Positions 35,601 to 49,157 are shown, numbered from the stretch's first letter. The stretch: DNA of 64,000 nucleotides from Polytrichum commune (GCA_950295325.1 OX485805.1:45162758-45226757); one strand, 5' to 3'. A program made the numbers and translations. The notes: generated from the letters alone by a model not told the origin.

Positions 35601-38600
35601 AATTAACCTACACAAACCAATAGTTTCAACAATTATATAACAAATATTGTCACATGGAAAGCTAACCTCTTTCAGTTCCATCCAAATGTCCTTAGGACTA
35701 GGCTCATCATCACTGCCTCCAAGTGAAAAACATGGGAAACTAGACAATGTTACACCAGGTGCCTGCTTTGCTGCAATAGCAAATGTGAGAGGACGGCCTC
35801 CTTTGGCAGCAGTCCTAGATCCAGGAACATGTTGTGCATATCAGTTTCATGTTTATATATGGTGTGTATATGTGGGTGTAGTTTGATTGGCAAATCAAAG
35901 GTCAAAAAGAAGTCTCATTTGTCAAAACGGAACAATGTACTTGTCAACCAGTCTCTAACAGGACAGAGGTATCTAATTATACAGCTACTTGTTCCTAATA
36001 TCATATAGAGAGCAACTTACTTATGGTGAAGACGAACACCACGCACATTTTCCTCTCTGTAATATTAAATCAGAACCACTGTAAGTTTCACATGGGTAGC
36101 AGTGATGCAATTGGTGAATACTACAACAAGCTTAACTGGAGTCAAAGTCACTGTGAAGAAAATAGAAGGTTACTTTTGGAGAAGTATTCTGGTACTTACA
36201 CAAATGGTACATTGACGTGTCCACCAGTAGTTGCAGAGTTTCCACCTATTGAATTCTGTCAGACACAATGCAGAACATGAAGACTAGGGCAACAAAGCCA
36301 TCACTTCATGTCATTCAATTCAAGTACTGTGTTGGCTGCTGTAATTTGAAATCACACTTAAAGTGAAATTAGGTCTCGGGGCATGAATATAAATTTGTAC
36401 CAAGCAACGTGGCTTCCTATAAGACAAAGACAGTCTTAATAAATATCAGGTAATCGGAAGAGATCAGATAAGAATGTAGGAGATCAGTGGCAAGTGCTTA
36501 CAGCCCATGTGAAAAGCAGCGTCACTTCTGCAGTCTCTTTGCCAGTATTAATAACCTGAAAGGATGGATCAGGAATATGAGAAACTAATTGAGGACCCAA
36601 CACTTCAACAATCATCAGAAATCTCATGACAACTGAACCCTTAAAGAACCAGAGTGTTTATATGGGATAGGTGACAATTTGGACAAACCCCCCAACAAGT
36701 ATTGAAATGATATTTTAGTAGCTCTATGGTATTGAAACCATATTTAGCACAACCTAAAGAAAAGAGGAGGTATGCATAAATTCATATGTGATAAAAGTGA
36801 TTAGATATATATGGTATGTATTTGAGTCTAGGTCATTCATATGAGCTCCAATCTCCCTAGAAGTCATTCTACATATATGTGTGCTTCAATTGGAGTAATA
36901 CATACGATAAATGAGCTATTCTTGGATAGGGTCAATTTTGACACTTTTAACTTAAAATATCGAGAAGTATTCTTAAACCCCTCTATATGGCACCTTGAGG
37001 TCCAGAATGGGTCTCTCAAACCTTTAAGGGTTAACAAGTCTCAACTTCAGAACATTGTGTCTTCTGAACACCCTTCTCACCAAGAAAGAACAGTGCAAGA
37101 ACCATACTTACCACATATGGAAATGCGCACACTGGGAAGCTACTATCTTTGTAGTTATGAGGTATGAATGGTGAGACTTGTCGACATGATATCTTCAAGT
37201 CTGGATCCGGTTCACCTGTACCATAGACATTGCCAAAACTTAGATTGACAACAAACTACATTAGACTTATGCGCAAACCCACCTGTGAGCCAAGTCACGC
37301 ATAGTTTAACCTGGAGAGTTTACAGATAACTCTATTTTGATAGAATCGAGGTCCAAAAGAATGAGATTCTTATAGCAAGTGTAGGGAATTTTCTCAAAAA
37401 GTAGAAACATTATGATGATTGGTAGCTCACCTTCATAGATAGTCCATGCTCGAGGGAATAGAGCATGATAAGTTGAGCTTTGACCATTTAAGGTCCAGTC
37501 CCAAGAAGATATACCAGCTTCATCCTTGACCCTGTTGAAAGCACAGTAAAACACCGCACATCCTATTTAATAATAATATTCACCAAGGACATAAAGAAAG
37601 TATTTTACGCATGCCAGTAGATAATTACACTTATACAGAAAGGGAAGATTAGAATATAAGTAAAAGAATGATTCTCAACCCTTGAAGTTCTTCTGGCCGA
37701 CCAGGGGCAAGCACTGATGAGATTGATTTCTTTGAGCCATTTTCCTTTTCACGGGTCACAAAAACCTGCAAGAATCCTAGTCAGTATTAAAATGCAGACA
37801 GCAATATGCAAACAGATATTGAATTTAGAACAAAATCATACTCATCTGCAGACATGTCATATTCAAACAACTACAAGAAAGCAAGAGCAAGAAATGGGGA
37901 TCTTTACTCAATGCCATATGCACAAAAAGGGGAAAATTGCTTGTATGAAAAAGTTGAATATTGTATCTTACTGAGAACTGATTAGCCAATACTGGGGCTT
38001 CCTCACAGACACCAGGGATCAATTGCCACCTTCTAAAATCCCCTCTAAAACCACGTCCAATGCTTCCTCCCCTACATAATCATAACCATAAATAAATGAC
38101 TAGCATAACCTTCATGCATGCACAGTCCCTGTTGAATTCGTTGCTTGTGAGCACAACTTGAACTTACAATATATACAGAGGAAAACAAATATTCAAAATA
38201 ATCCTTGGTTACCATCAAGATATCCATAATGATCAGTTATTATTTCAGATAACCTAGGAACATAGAAGAACAGGAATGAACAGTACAATGAAATTAGTCA
38301 TTTCCTTCACCTTTTGATCAACTCTTATTAGCAAGAGAGAGAATGAAAATTTGTGTCTATCACCACAGTAACATGGTGCCAGGAGTCCAAACCAAACCAA
38401 ACTGCTAATAAAACTTTCACCATTTTCTTTTCAAGTATTAAAGGTGTGAAGTACACTAACCCCATTCCTCCAAGAGGAACACCATGGCAAGCTGAGGGCT
38501 TTGTCTCCCGATAAAATGGATCAATTGGAGGACTCTGCAAACAGAAGAAAACAAACGAAAATAGAGAACATGCATAAATCGTTGCACCAAAAAGAAGTTT

Positions 38601-39811
38601 GCTAAAGTGCACTGGCTTCCAATTTTCTTAAAAGATACAGTGCTCAAGTCTGACAGTGTTTGAGAACAGTTTCAGGAGCTAACATATTTTTATGGGATGT
38701 ACTGACACTTAACGTCGAGGTGCTCCCAAACACATTACAAAAATGAAAGATCATCATATGATACAAATATGGCATTAGTTATCCAGAAAAAGAACATGGA
38801 CTGGTGTCATATAATGTGAAAGATAGAGGAGATCTGTACCCGACCCTGAGACCGTTCTGACTTGACATAAAACCACATCCGTAATCCCAAGGTTATCTGC
38901 AGAAATCACATACCCAATGGGCTGCAGATGATTAGCACATTAAACAACTATTGTATATATTGTAGATGAAAGAAGTGACATCCACAACTCTGCCAAAGGC
39001 TAAATTCACAGAAGGTTGTACAATCCAAAGCATCTAGACATCATATATTTACCATTCTCACAGCCTCCATAAATGTCACACGAAACTCTGTCAAAAGATT
39101 GGCATGACTGTTGAGCTTGCGCCGCCATGCTTGGTGAGGTGGAGCGCCAGGGTCATGGTCCAGCTGTTTGAACAAGATGACAACGTACATAGAGTTCAGA
39201 ATTTTTTGCAACCCAAGTTTCCACAGGAACACAAGAATTCCAGAATTCCACAGTATAGTCAATATCAAGAAAGAAACCTATAATTAAAGACTTCCATTTG
39301 ACGATGTTAGCTATATGCTGCTCCTCAATCTCTCTCTTCACTTCTGAAAATGCTTGCTTTGCTTCAACTGGCCTTCCCACTGTGTATATAGTTTTACTTC
39401 TCAGAATCTATATCCAGTTGTAGTTTATCTAAATACATTTGACAAGTTTTGTAAAATTTAACCAGAAGTGCCTCTGCCATTTCCCAAGTTGCCACTGAAT
39501 CTCATCACATTCCATTTTCCTGTTGAAACGGTCATCATTCAGGATGACATGTTTGCAATGTTTCTAGAACTTTGCTCCTGCTCGTGATGCTCTTTCTTAT
39601 GAAGAAGGCTGATCTATGAAGAGCTCCAGAAGTACATATAGATTGGAGCTAGGAGGAATTTACATCGGAGCTAGGAGGTGCATTTGAATGGGCAACGTAC
39701 CAGAGCCAGAGTAGGTTTATGAACATATTCGGCAAGAGGCCATGACGGCCTCCGGCCATGAAAAGTCTTCCCAATTCCTCTAGGAGGATTGACTCCCCTA
39801 GGAGAAGCCAT
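29612..39811 (-). CDS. Non-lysosomal glucosylceramidase (GBA2 type, GH116), 20 exons
   Basis: The enzyme hydrolyses glucosylceramide to ceramide and glucose. Exons in transcript order: 39811-39701, 39163-39053, 38896-38840, 38534-38461, 38071-37972, 37764-37680, 37531-37431, 37215-37112, 36555-36502, 36255-36200, 36056-36021, 35814-35667, 35404-35220, 34427-34360, 34134-34062, 33701-33640, 33313-32445, 32043-31675, 30938-30631, 29945-29612. All introns are GT-AG and every phase matches except in exon 6. The start MASPRGVN leads into SWPLAEY, a conserved plant GBA2 N-terminus. The N-terminal domain has PLGGMG and [10 protein letters not shown]. Exon 17 (residues 476-765) opens with a Ser/Pro/Glu-rich insert and holds [20 protein letters not shown], where E670 is the expected nucleophile; exon 18 holds PDQTYDTW with the acid/base Asp. 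A hydrophobic C-terminal segment could anchor membranes. Exon 6 lacks one A in GGAAATGG, breaking the frame; restored length is 1,101 residues. Confidence 0.93.
30168..30566. mobile_element. Intronic foldback MITE, copy A
   Basis: An approximately 400-bp element in the last intron of the glucosylceramidase gene. Its ends are imperfect inverted repeats (left 'agaattatcctctaactcaa', right ending 'aaaagataactct'). Internal inverted words such as 'gcttggaggta' and 'tacctccaagc' make it foldback overall. Relatives lie at about 34796-35110 and 61716-62030. Confidence 0.65.
32077..32395. repeat. Intronic dispersed repeat, copy 1
   Basis: This stretch in intron 17 matches 36637-37032 in intron 8 of the same gene, in direct orientation, with shared blocks such as 'gtatgtatttgagtctaggt' and 'ttaaacccctc'. 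No coding content. Confidence 0.7.
34796..35110. mobile_element. Intronic foldback MITE, copy B
   Basis: A second member of the family at 30168-30566, in intron 13 of the glucosylceramidase gene. Conserved landmarks are 'ttttgcatacaagact', 'ggaggtttgaatgaagaaca' and 'cacctccaagcatgcac'. Confidence 0.6.
36637..37032. repeat. Intronic dispersed repeat, copy 2, with short TIRs
   Basis: A second copy of 32077-32395. Its ends read 'aacccttaaag' and 'ctttaagggtt', so it is probably a small TIR element. It fills most of the intron between exons 8 and 9. Confidence 0.65.
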
Positions 39812-41109
39812 TGGTATAAGTAAAATCAAATTGTTCTCTTCTCCTACTTCTCAACAGAAAGTGATGTCGACCATATTTGCAGGCAATATTGCAACTCTGA
39901 GACCATTAATTGAAGCTAGAAACCTGCACAAGTTGCAACCATTTCCATGAGCGAAAAATAAAATTTGAACGAACCCTCAAGTTCACCTTTACCATATCTC
40001 AAATGATCCTCCAGCTTCCATCAGAAGCAAGCCGTTTCACTATATTTTATTGTATCAGACCAAATAACCGCATGAAAAGAGCACTACTCAAACTTGGGCT
40101 TCAACCATCCTCCCAAAGCACATTAAACAAAACAAAAGGAAATCGAATGTAACCCTGGACTTCCTGGAACACCCTGATCGCTTGAAAGAAATTCTCCATT
40201 TCAGCCTGACCATGAGAGAGATCCACCACAGTTTGTATCATGGAAATAAGTTATAACACACACTTAATCCACATGTAAGGAAACTTGTGCGAGTGCCTAA
40301 GAGCTCTTTGCAGGACAATAGGATGTTCACCCAACTTCAAGATACCTAGAACAATCGCAGATGATGTACGTGAAGCTCAATTAGTCATTGGAATTCCAGA
40401 CACCTCAGCTCAAGAACAACCTAAGGATCAAAATCTAAGTTGGACCCAATTTCAGGGGTTTGAAATCACAATATGGTAACATTCTAAGGACTCTTTCCGA
40501 AACACTTTTTATAATCTACCCTCACAATAACCTTCATAAAAAAGAATGTGTGGAAACATTGACGGTAGAATTTGCAGGACGAATCATATCGAAGAACAGT
40601 TCTCAACATAGGGTAGATGTTGCTAAAACAACGCCCTTAAATCTTGCATAATAAGTACAAATTTAATTCTGAGAATGTCCACCGCCATAACATCAGGCTC
40701 CCGTGTTGGTTTTGAGTCACCTACCAATATAAACTTTGAACCCTTATAATTTTTGCATACGGAATTCAAATAAGACATACTTTGGTGCGTTGGAATCCCA
40801 TGTCAATTGCTACCAATATTCTGATTAAAATTTTGAATTCCAATAATACTATCTATGCTCAACGCTTAAAAGTGACGGTTTTAGCACCTTCTACCTTAAA
40901 CTAACTCTGTCTGCAATATCCCAACCCCTCAATAGGTTTCCCCGACAAGAACAACAGCAGGAACTCAGTTAGCAACGTGGAGGGGAAAATTCCATCTTAA
41001 AAGTGAGGTTTCGGCTCCTACATTTGCAAACAACGAATTCATTGAGCAAGTGCTCATGAGCTAGGAGAACAGAGAGAAGGAGAAGGAAAAAAAGTAGCTA
41101 TGTGGTAGG
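39812..41109. other. Upstream region of the glucosylceramidase gene
   Basis: No coding signal beyond short unsupported frames. It should hold the 5' untranslated region of the reverse-strand gene starting at 39811; a transcription start cannot be placed. Confidence 0.4.
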
Positions 41110-42010
41110 GTATGTATGCTGAAAGCAATTATTTCATCGATGACCACGACTTCAGAAACAAAAACAGAAAGAAAGAATTAAGGTCTCGATCACTAAACTC
41201 ATATGTATATCTATCTTTATCTCTATCTCTATTTCCATCTCCAAACCACCATCATCCAATATTCAACATGTTTCACTATTTCGAAAAGAACTGCTGAGGG
41301 AGGATAACCTTTAGCGGAACCTAATAAAATCAAACCTCTCGAAATGAAACCTTCAAGACACATTGCGAGGAACACATGTCTACTCCAACTTCATTAAAGA
41401 AGCTCCCTATTTCACATAAAATAAATTTTGAAATTTTGAAAAAAAATCCAATTTCCTCATGTAAGTAAGAAGATGACCAGCCTTCTTCCGAAGGTTAGGA
41501 TTAAGTGGAGCGGTCGCTGTATTGAGCTCCTAAATTAGACAAGCAGCTCAAGCTCCTGATGATTCCGATCAATTCACATGGTATGGTACTAATGCTTAAA
41601 GTACTTATTTCATCGATGACCACGAATTCCAAACAATAAATAAAAGTAAGAATTAAGGACCCGATCACTAAACTCGTATCTATCTCTATCTCCATCACCA
41701 AATCACCATCATCCGATACTTAACTTATCACTTTTTCGAAAAGAACTGCTGAGGGGGGATAATCATTAGCGGAACCTAACATAGTCAAACCTCTCAAAAT
41801 GAAGCCTTCAAGACACATTGCGAGGAACACATATCTACTCCGAACATCGTCAAAGAAGCTCCCCTCCCTCACATAAAAGAAAGGAATTCCAATTCCCTCA
41901 TGTAAGTGAGCAGCCTTCTTCCAAAGAATAAAATTAATTGTGCGGTCGATACATTGAGCTTCTGAATTACCACAAGCAGCTGAAGAAGCTCCTGATGATT
42001 CCGATCACTT
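41110..42010. repeat. Tandem duplication of a ~470-bp segment
   Basis: Two diverged direct copies, about 41110-41580 and 41582-42010, share blocks such as 'atttcatcgatgaccacga', 'gaaaagaactgctgagg', 'ccttcaagacacattgcgag' and 'aagctcctgatgattccgat'. Noncoding. Confidence 0.8.
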
Positions 42011-42850
42011 CACTTCACACCATCACTATGCAAGGCCACCGGTTTCAATGCAACCTTAACACAAATCCCATAACCCCGATGATGATTCCTTTACGAATCC
42101 CGAGCGCGCGCTTTTTATTCATGCATGGCGGGGGCGATCCGTAGCGTGAACGCCCGAATCATCAACATTGGTGACAAAGCGCCACGCACCTCTCAAACGT
42201 GTCGTCGATTTGAAGCTCTCAACAAAGACAATCTACGCAATCGGTCACCGAGCCTGCCTTGCCGGACCGCATGCGGTGGCCACGGGAATGGTTGTGCTGT
42301 GCTGTACTGTGGTGTGGTGTGGTGTGTTCCCGAGATCCCGAAAACAGGGGAGAGAAACGAAGGAGAAGACCGTAAATATCACAAACAAGGATTTCAAAGC
42401 TCTGCGGAAATGAAACATGAAGTTAAGATTACGTTGCGATAATGATGATGAGGGAGCCGCGACATAGCATCGACAATCAGACTCACCACTCCTGTTGCGA
42501 AACGCAATGCCCTACCTAACAAACTATCGCAAGCTTACGGGAACTTGCAACGAAATGCGAAAGGAAGGAGAATAAAAGCGGGGGGTTCATGAATCCCGGT
42601 GCACCGATTTCACCGGTGCTCGGTGTAAACTCCGGAGTTCGCTCACCTTGCGCATTCAAGAGCTGAGGCCCTTCCACCGTGGCATCCGCCGTACACCGCC
42701 TTCCACGGTCGTACCGGGAGTGGCCCGGTAATAGGATAATGTCACGGTCATAAGGTCTTCTTGGGATGTCCAGCTCCCAACCTAACAAACTAGACGGATA
42801 TGTGCAATTAGGTTGAACCACGCTAATTTTATTGACATTTCACTATAGGT
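42011..42850. other. GC-rich segment, possible distal promoter or leader
   Basis: Base composition rises sharply here (gcgcgcgc at about 42103, a GTGTG run near 42304-42330), unlike the AT-rich surroundings. On the reverse strand 42647-42821 is open and is followed by a plausible donor (caag/gtgagc near 42646), but no protein family was recognised. It could be a leader exon of the glucosylceramidase gene or the edge of another unit. Confidence 0.3.
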
Positions 42851-43118
42851 ATAAAATATAAAAAATATTTACACATGAATAAACAAATTTATAAGTTTTT
42901 GGTTTTGATTTTGACCCAAGGTGATTTGCATGGGTACATAGTCAACATATTCACAAGGTCAATCTAATTGCATATATCAAAGTTCACTAACTTGCAGTTA
43001 ATGCGAAAGGTAAATAAGTTTCAATAATCATGATTAGTTTGGTTTCTTAGGACCTACTTCGGGGGTAGTAGTAAAAACATGTCCCCTATTGGTTGATTGT
43101 TGATTCATCCCAATATAG

Positions 43119-43312
43119 CGTAGCACCTTTACCACTTTGGCACTAACTAAACTATTCAAAGAAAAAACCAACATTTTGGATATCATATTTTTTAAATCTC
43201 AAAATTATTATGAAAAAAACAATGCTTCCTATAGATCCGGGATTGTTGATTCTAAAAATAGATGCTACAAATTGTGTTGCATATAAATAGCCAAAGTGGT
43301 AAAGGTACTACG
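43119..43312. mobile_element. MITE with 22-bp TIRs
   Basis: CGTAGCACCTTTACCACTTT at 43119 is mirrored by the reverse complement of 43291-43312, differing at one position over 22 bp. The word TTCATCCCA occurs at 43105-43113 and again directly after the right end at 43313, consistent with a 9-bp target duplication, although six extra bases separate the left copy from the TIR. Confidence 0.55.
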
Positions 43313-43451
43313 TTCATCCCACTAGACTGATTTGGGCTCTTTCACCATGGTTTAGTAGTTAATGTGGTTAAGGATAGCAATCCCTGTGATCTACGTTAAT
43401 AATCAACACTTCCACCCTTGTCCTCTTGTGAATGTCCACTCACGTACATGC

Positions 43452-43620
43452 CATTATTAAGCATTGTGTGTTCGTTCATGTGGGCTTTGAGAATATAATC
43501 ATGGGATGCCCCAACCTAGTGCAAGGAGACTCCACTTAAGTCTCAATCTACACTAGGTTGGGGCATCCCATGGTTATAATTTCAGGGCCCACATGAACGA
43601 ATTCACATTGCTTAATAATG
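43452..43620. repeat. Long near-perfect hairpin, 70-nt arms and 29-nt loop
   Basis: Arms 43452-43521 and 43551-43620 pair at about 62 of 70 positions; the 22 bases next to the loop pair perfectly. It is either a small foldback MITE or a small-RNA precursor-like hairpin. Nothing shows transcription. Confidence 0.75.
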
Positions 43621-43627
43621 TTACGTA

Positions 43628-46600
43628 CCTCTACTTGAGCACATTAAATTGTTCATAATCATGATTTTCTCACCTCAAACAAAACACAAGGTTGGGGAAC
43701 AGTTTATTTATCTAAATTGCCCAACATGGAGAAACACACACAAAGCATCACCATAACAACATCCCATAAACATTTGGGGAAAGAAAATTCTACATGATGT
43801 ATCTACCACCTTTATATCAAACTCCCCTAACGGCTTTGGATAATCTACCAATAAAACTTTGAACATGTATACCTTTTGCATACAAAACCCAAAGAAGACA
43901 TGACACGGTGCATTGGAATCCCCTTTAATTTTCCACACATAAAGGTTTTGTGTTTTTATCAATCCCATTATAGTGACTATACTCATTGCTCAAAATGATG
44001 GGTTTAGCACCCTCTACCATAGTCTAATAAACAAGCAAGCAAGGTCTACCTTCCCTTTATGCTTTTCTCTCCTACTCCTCCTCTTTCTTTCACCCTCGTT
44101 CCTTATCTCATGGGTTCCTTTTGGGTCCTCCCTTGCCCTCATACACATTATGTTCAAGTCAACTCTAGTATGTTCTTGGACCATGACTAGGTATGTGTCA
44201 AATCCATTGGTCATAGTGCATTCCGTATCAAAAGAACTTTCTTCAATGCCTACACTCAATAGTCGATTAAATAATACTAAAGATGATGCATTAATACACA
44301 AATTATGATTACATCAATAATTTCATCGCATTCCACATGTAGGAACCCACTTGGACTCCCACTCTCAAAACTACACTTACATGTGCAATTAGTTTGCTTC
44401 TCACCCATAAATAATCACCTTTGTAAGATAGCACAAACACTTCTAGTGTTTTCTTATTCAATAACATTGTAAGTAATGTGATATGTTATGATGGTAATAG
44501 ATATTCAGAATAGTGTGGAATGATGAAGTACTGTGGGGCAATCTAATTGCACATGTCAATGTAGTTGTATCTTAAAGGCTATCAGGAGTGGTGCATTGCC
44601 CTATATGTGCTCATTCCTTCCAGGCATGAGTCAACCTAGGCGATGGCTAGGGATTCGCAATGTTTATGTTAACTCATCCACTGGGAAGTTGGATATGCAG
44701 GGAACTATTCCATGGCATGCAAATGGTTATTTAAGAATGTTTTGACTTCAAATATAGCATCAAAGACCCTGAATTAGTCTACACCATTTATGGTGTTTAG
44801 TTCACGTGCGTAATAATGTCACTTACCTTGTTTTGAGACGCATGACAAGTCACACTAATCATCAACAACTTCGTCATTGGTGTTGCCTCATGACACTTGG
44901 CATTCAAGTGCACTGACTAATATCTTGGCATGAGTATGTTTAATAATGTTATGAGGTGTATGCCTATGTTCCATAATGGTATACAAGTTGAATAAAGTGT
45001 ACACAAATGAGACTTGACATTAGTATGCTCAATGATATCTTCCCCTTGCATATTAGATTGCAAAACTATCATCTCGAGTCTCCCAATATGCTACGCTAGA
45101 TGTCTTAATGTAATTTTTTTTGAAATCATTCAAAAAAGTTACTTATGTTGACCAACAATATCATATTGGCAATTAGCATATGTGACAAGTTGGGACTTGT
45201 AAGCATCTAGTTTAGGCCCTTCACAAAAAGTGTATGTGACATCGAATACCATAAACATTGTAATGAGATTCAACCGGAATGAATTGCTCTTCAACATGTA
45301 GGGGACTTATATAGAGTAGACCCGCCTTCATCCGTGATAATTGACTTTACATAGACACCATGAACCCCAAGCCCCAAGTGATTGATAAATCCCTCCTTAT
45401 AACAAATATGTCCTTAAACCCAAGGGATTCTTAAATGGAAAGAGGCACTAAACATGTGCATTATCTTTAATATAGCTACCCCTTATAAACTAATGCGTGC
45501 AATTAGCTGGCCTTGCCTTTTTACCCATACAAATTAGCTTGGGTCAAAATCAAATTACCAAAAACTTATAACTTTATTCATTCATCCATGTAGCAACCCC
45601 GTGAGGAAACACTTTATGTTTTTTGATATTGTAGTAGTAGAATATTCAACTTAGTGTTGAATGTAGGTATATTTAGCATAGGGCAACCGAAATGCGCATG
45701 TCATCCTAGGTGGCTGCCCCTCATTAGCAACCTTCTCTTTCTATAATTACCATGTATGAAGGGTGAGAGTTCCATAGTCTTACATGGCCCTTAAGGTAGA
45801 GGCATCTAATTCCAACCCTTACCTAAATCCATCCCCTCGGTCACCCTCATATTCCAATACCTTTATGCAACCTATACATGTCTCAATGTAAATACATAGC
45901 TCATGGGTCATCATTGAGTGTGTTGACTGGTGCAGTTGGACATTGATTGGGCATCTCATTGGCCACCCAGGGTCAACAAAGGCTAATTAGAATACGTAGT
46001 TAGTTAGGTTTAGTGATGCCCGACACATCAAATGGCAAACAACGCCAAAGTGAGCGAGTAGTGTGTCAACTCGCGGAGAGGTTAAGCCATGTCGGGTCCG
46101 GTTCACAGGGTTAACAGGGACCACGTGCCATGAACGGGGACGAATGTATTATGATTATGGCAAAGCCAACTCAAAAGTAAGATGGGTCAGGACAAGGCTA
46201 GATGTGGACAAATTAAAACCACAAGGGGCTTGCTTTGCAGCTAAGTAGTTGCTTAGTCAACCCCCCCCCCCTCCTCCCCACTATATGACAACATTGAGAA
46301 ACTAATACATGTCGTGAAATGAGTTGCATGATTGAAGTTGTATTGAAACTTTTCTACATGACAATGTGGTTGCATTTGCTACTAAGGCATACATCCCATG
46401 TCTCATACAAATGGAGTGCTACAATATATAGGCCAAATCAACCAAAGGGTCGGTTCAAGCACCCTCTAACTTACCTTACATGGGATTCGGTGAGCTTTGA
46501 TGTTCTCCAGCCATGTGGCAGCTTCTTATGGGCCACCTTTGTCATTGCCTGGTAAAAAGTTAACCAGGTGGCATACTTCGGTACCCAATGGACGCATTAA

Positions 46601-46888
46601 ACAATGCCCTTACACGACCATGGGTGTCCACCTGGCCTTACAATGGATTCAATCAGCCCGTCATTGGGCCAAGTGGCATTAGATTATTGGTTCTTTTTTT
46701 TAGTGCTACGGATGTGGCCTAGCTAGGCCCGGGTGGCACACCTAGTGGACTCAAATGCAGCCACGCGCCCATGCTTGGGCCTTTCCCATAGGAAATGATC
46801 GAGCCTTTGGACAATGTGCGATTTCATGCCAAAAGTGTACTTATTACAATGATCATTTGTTGGTGTTTCTAGAGCACCTCCTTGACAA
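43628..46888. other. Gene-poor intergenic DNA
   Basis: No domain-bearing reading frame on either strand. A C-homopolymer of about 11 bases lies near 46260. The interval contains the right end of the possible 2.7-kb TIR element. Confidence 0.45.
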
Positions 46889-47444
46889 GGGGCTTGTTTA
46901 CACCATCGACCATGAAGTCGTCCCAAGGGCCTGTAAAATATGTGATTGGTTGTTGAAACTCGTCCTGGGACCACTTCGGTTTACACCAAGGAACGAATGT
47001 CAGAGTGACCATGGAGTTCGAGGTCCCCAAAAAACATATTATGAGGCCTACATTATCCACTGACATGCTCCAACGGGTTTTGCGGTGGGAGAGGCAAAAG
47101 GGGTGCTCTAGTAGAGAAAGGCGAGGGCTCATGACAAAAGAAACGTTGTTATAATAAAGAGATTATGAAATATATTTTGGGGAAGAGAGGATGTAGACAA
47201 GAGAAGACAAGAGAATGGTCAAACTTGATTATTTTTTCCTTTTTTGGGCATATATTAAAAAAAATCAACACGTGCATTTTTTGGTGCATGGTCACTCCTC
47301 TTGGTCCACATTTGGTTTACACCTAGCGAGGGGCCCAAAGGCTTTATAAATTGATTTTGTAAGAAAGCGAACCATGGAAGTTGGACCTTGAAAAATGCCA
47401 TCTTCCATGGTCCGACTTCATGGTCCATGATGTAAACCAACCCT
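46889..47444 (-). mobile_element. Harbinger-like non-autonomous element, copy 1
   Basis: About 556 bp bounded by ends of the form GGG(N)3GTTTACACCATGGA, matching in inverted orientation the element at 56212-56728. Shared internal blocks include 'ctttggtccaca', 'tgcggtgggag' and 'gtccccaaaa'. No coding capacity. Confidence 0.65.
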
Positions 47445-49150
47445 AAAGTAAGTGGGTATTAGGATGGGTTTCTGTGTAGGCCACTAGCTCACTAAGTTAG
47501 ATTCTAGATAATAGTGGGTTCGAGGTGTTCTCGTGTAAACAACAAAATTAAATTAAATTATTTTTAAACCATACCAACAACAATAACAACAACAAATCAA
47601 TCACATTATGATTGCCTACTAGAATGTGGAGGGCCATGGCAATGTACCGCTAGATCTCCATGCACCCACTAAACACTTGAAATATCAATAGTTGGTTGGC
47701 ACATATGAACACTAACCCATCAAGTTTTGTCTACATTTGTCCATATTCCCACCAGAATCTGATGGGCGAGCAACCTATATGAACACTTTACTCTACGCAC
47801 CCACTTCCTTGTAGGATTATGAAATATGCAATCAATACAAGATGATTAGCAAATCCAAGTCGTGTCCGTAGCCACTTTCCTCGTTAATTTTGGAGCTCAT
47901 ATGGATACCCTTTTCATTGTCAATGTGAATACTCTTCAAGTTATTAACGGATCGTATGGGTCTCCCAATTATGTTGACTCTTGCATCTATAGCGGTTAAC
48001 AAACTTGAACACATATGTAGTCCATCCTCTTTTCAATACTCGTTTTTCGGTGTCCAATCTTAGTTCCACACCCAACCACACACCACGTAAAAATATATAG
48101 CTGCCCGTTTAAGATTTAGACACTCGAATAGGCACATCTACCTTACACAAAAACCAGGCACTGGTGAATTGGCAACAAACTTATAGGGAGTCAAGATTTC
48201 ATGTCGGATGTAGGATGAGAGGTAAGCTTGTATACGATAATTCCCTCTCTCTATCTCGTTGGGTTGCACTTATACCTTCGGCTCTTGTTATTAAAAAAAA
48301 ACGAATTCCGATGTGGATCATGGAGCGGGAATTGTATCCACAGTTGAAAGCAATCCATGGGCCATACATTTTTGATGACATCATTGTTATGATTGTGTTT
48401 CTCACACGTTTTTCATTGGCACGTGTGTGCCCTAATTGATGGGGTTTTGTGTCCGGTGCCAATTCCATTAACATCCAAGTAATCCGTAACTTGAAGTTGC
48501 CAAGTGGACCAATAATGGTTGTGATGGAAATAGGACCCAAGCGGCTTCTTATGCACATTATTTGTTATCTCACTCATACTTTTGAACGGCCGCCCACTCA
48601 ATAGGCCAATCGATGTATAGCAAGCAAATGTTTTCTCGGTTGTGTGGTTATTTGCAGCTAAAATGCGGAACTCATTTCAAAACACCTACCGAGGTGATAA
48701 TAGTGGAAAAAATGAAATGCCTCTTATAGGTTCATTGTTGATATAGGCTAGGACTAGAAGCTCGCCTCGTGAAATTGGGCCCCCATCATTATTACCAAGG
48801 TAAAGGGTGTCACATTCTTCTTTCACACAAGAATAACACAAGCATGAATGCACACGAGACACAATGTTGGAACTTTCAGACTTGTACATTACAAAAAGCT
48901 TCACAACTTAATCATAATATTGTGATTGCTATGAGCTTGAACCACTCAACCATAGGAGAGACACAAGATGATCCTTTCTCTTCCTTGGAGCTCTCTCTTA
49001 CACCCCATAGGTACCCCTAGTCTTGTCCAATCTTTACGCATAGTATCTAAGAGATACTTTTTGAAAGCCACTATCTTACTAAATTTAGACTGGGGCCTTC
49101 TTATCTATATACATATATCAATTCACCATATGATATTTCCTTGGATTTTG
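47445..49150. other. Intergenic, no gene recognised
   Basis: Only short unsupported frames. Confidence 0.4.
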
Positions 49151-49157
49151 GCTCCAT

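Larger units (their letters stand above)
42863..45595. mobile_element. Possible ~2.7-kb TIR element, ends only
   Basis: About 42863-42945 is an imperfect inverted repeat of about 45505-45595; both contain 'ataagtttttgg' and 'attttgacccaag' in opposite orientation. The interior carries two smaller inverted-repeat elements and no transposase. No target duplication was identified. Confidence 0.4.

Noticed and set aside
42516-42821. Reverse-strand frame in GC-rich DNA as a first exon of the glucosylceramidase
   Set aside because: The enzyme has a convincing ATG and conserved N-terminus at 39811; the upstream frame lacks an ATG and has no homology that I recognise.
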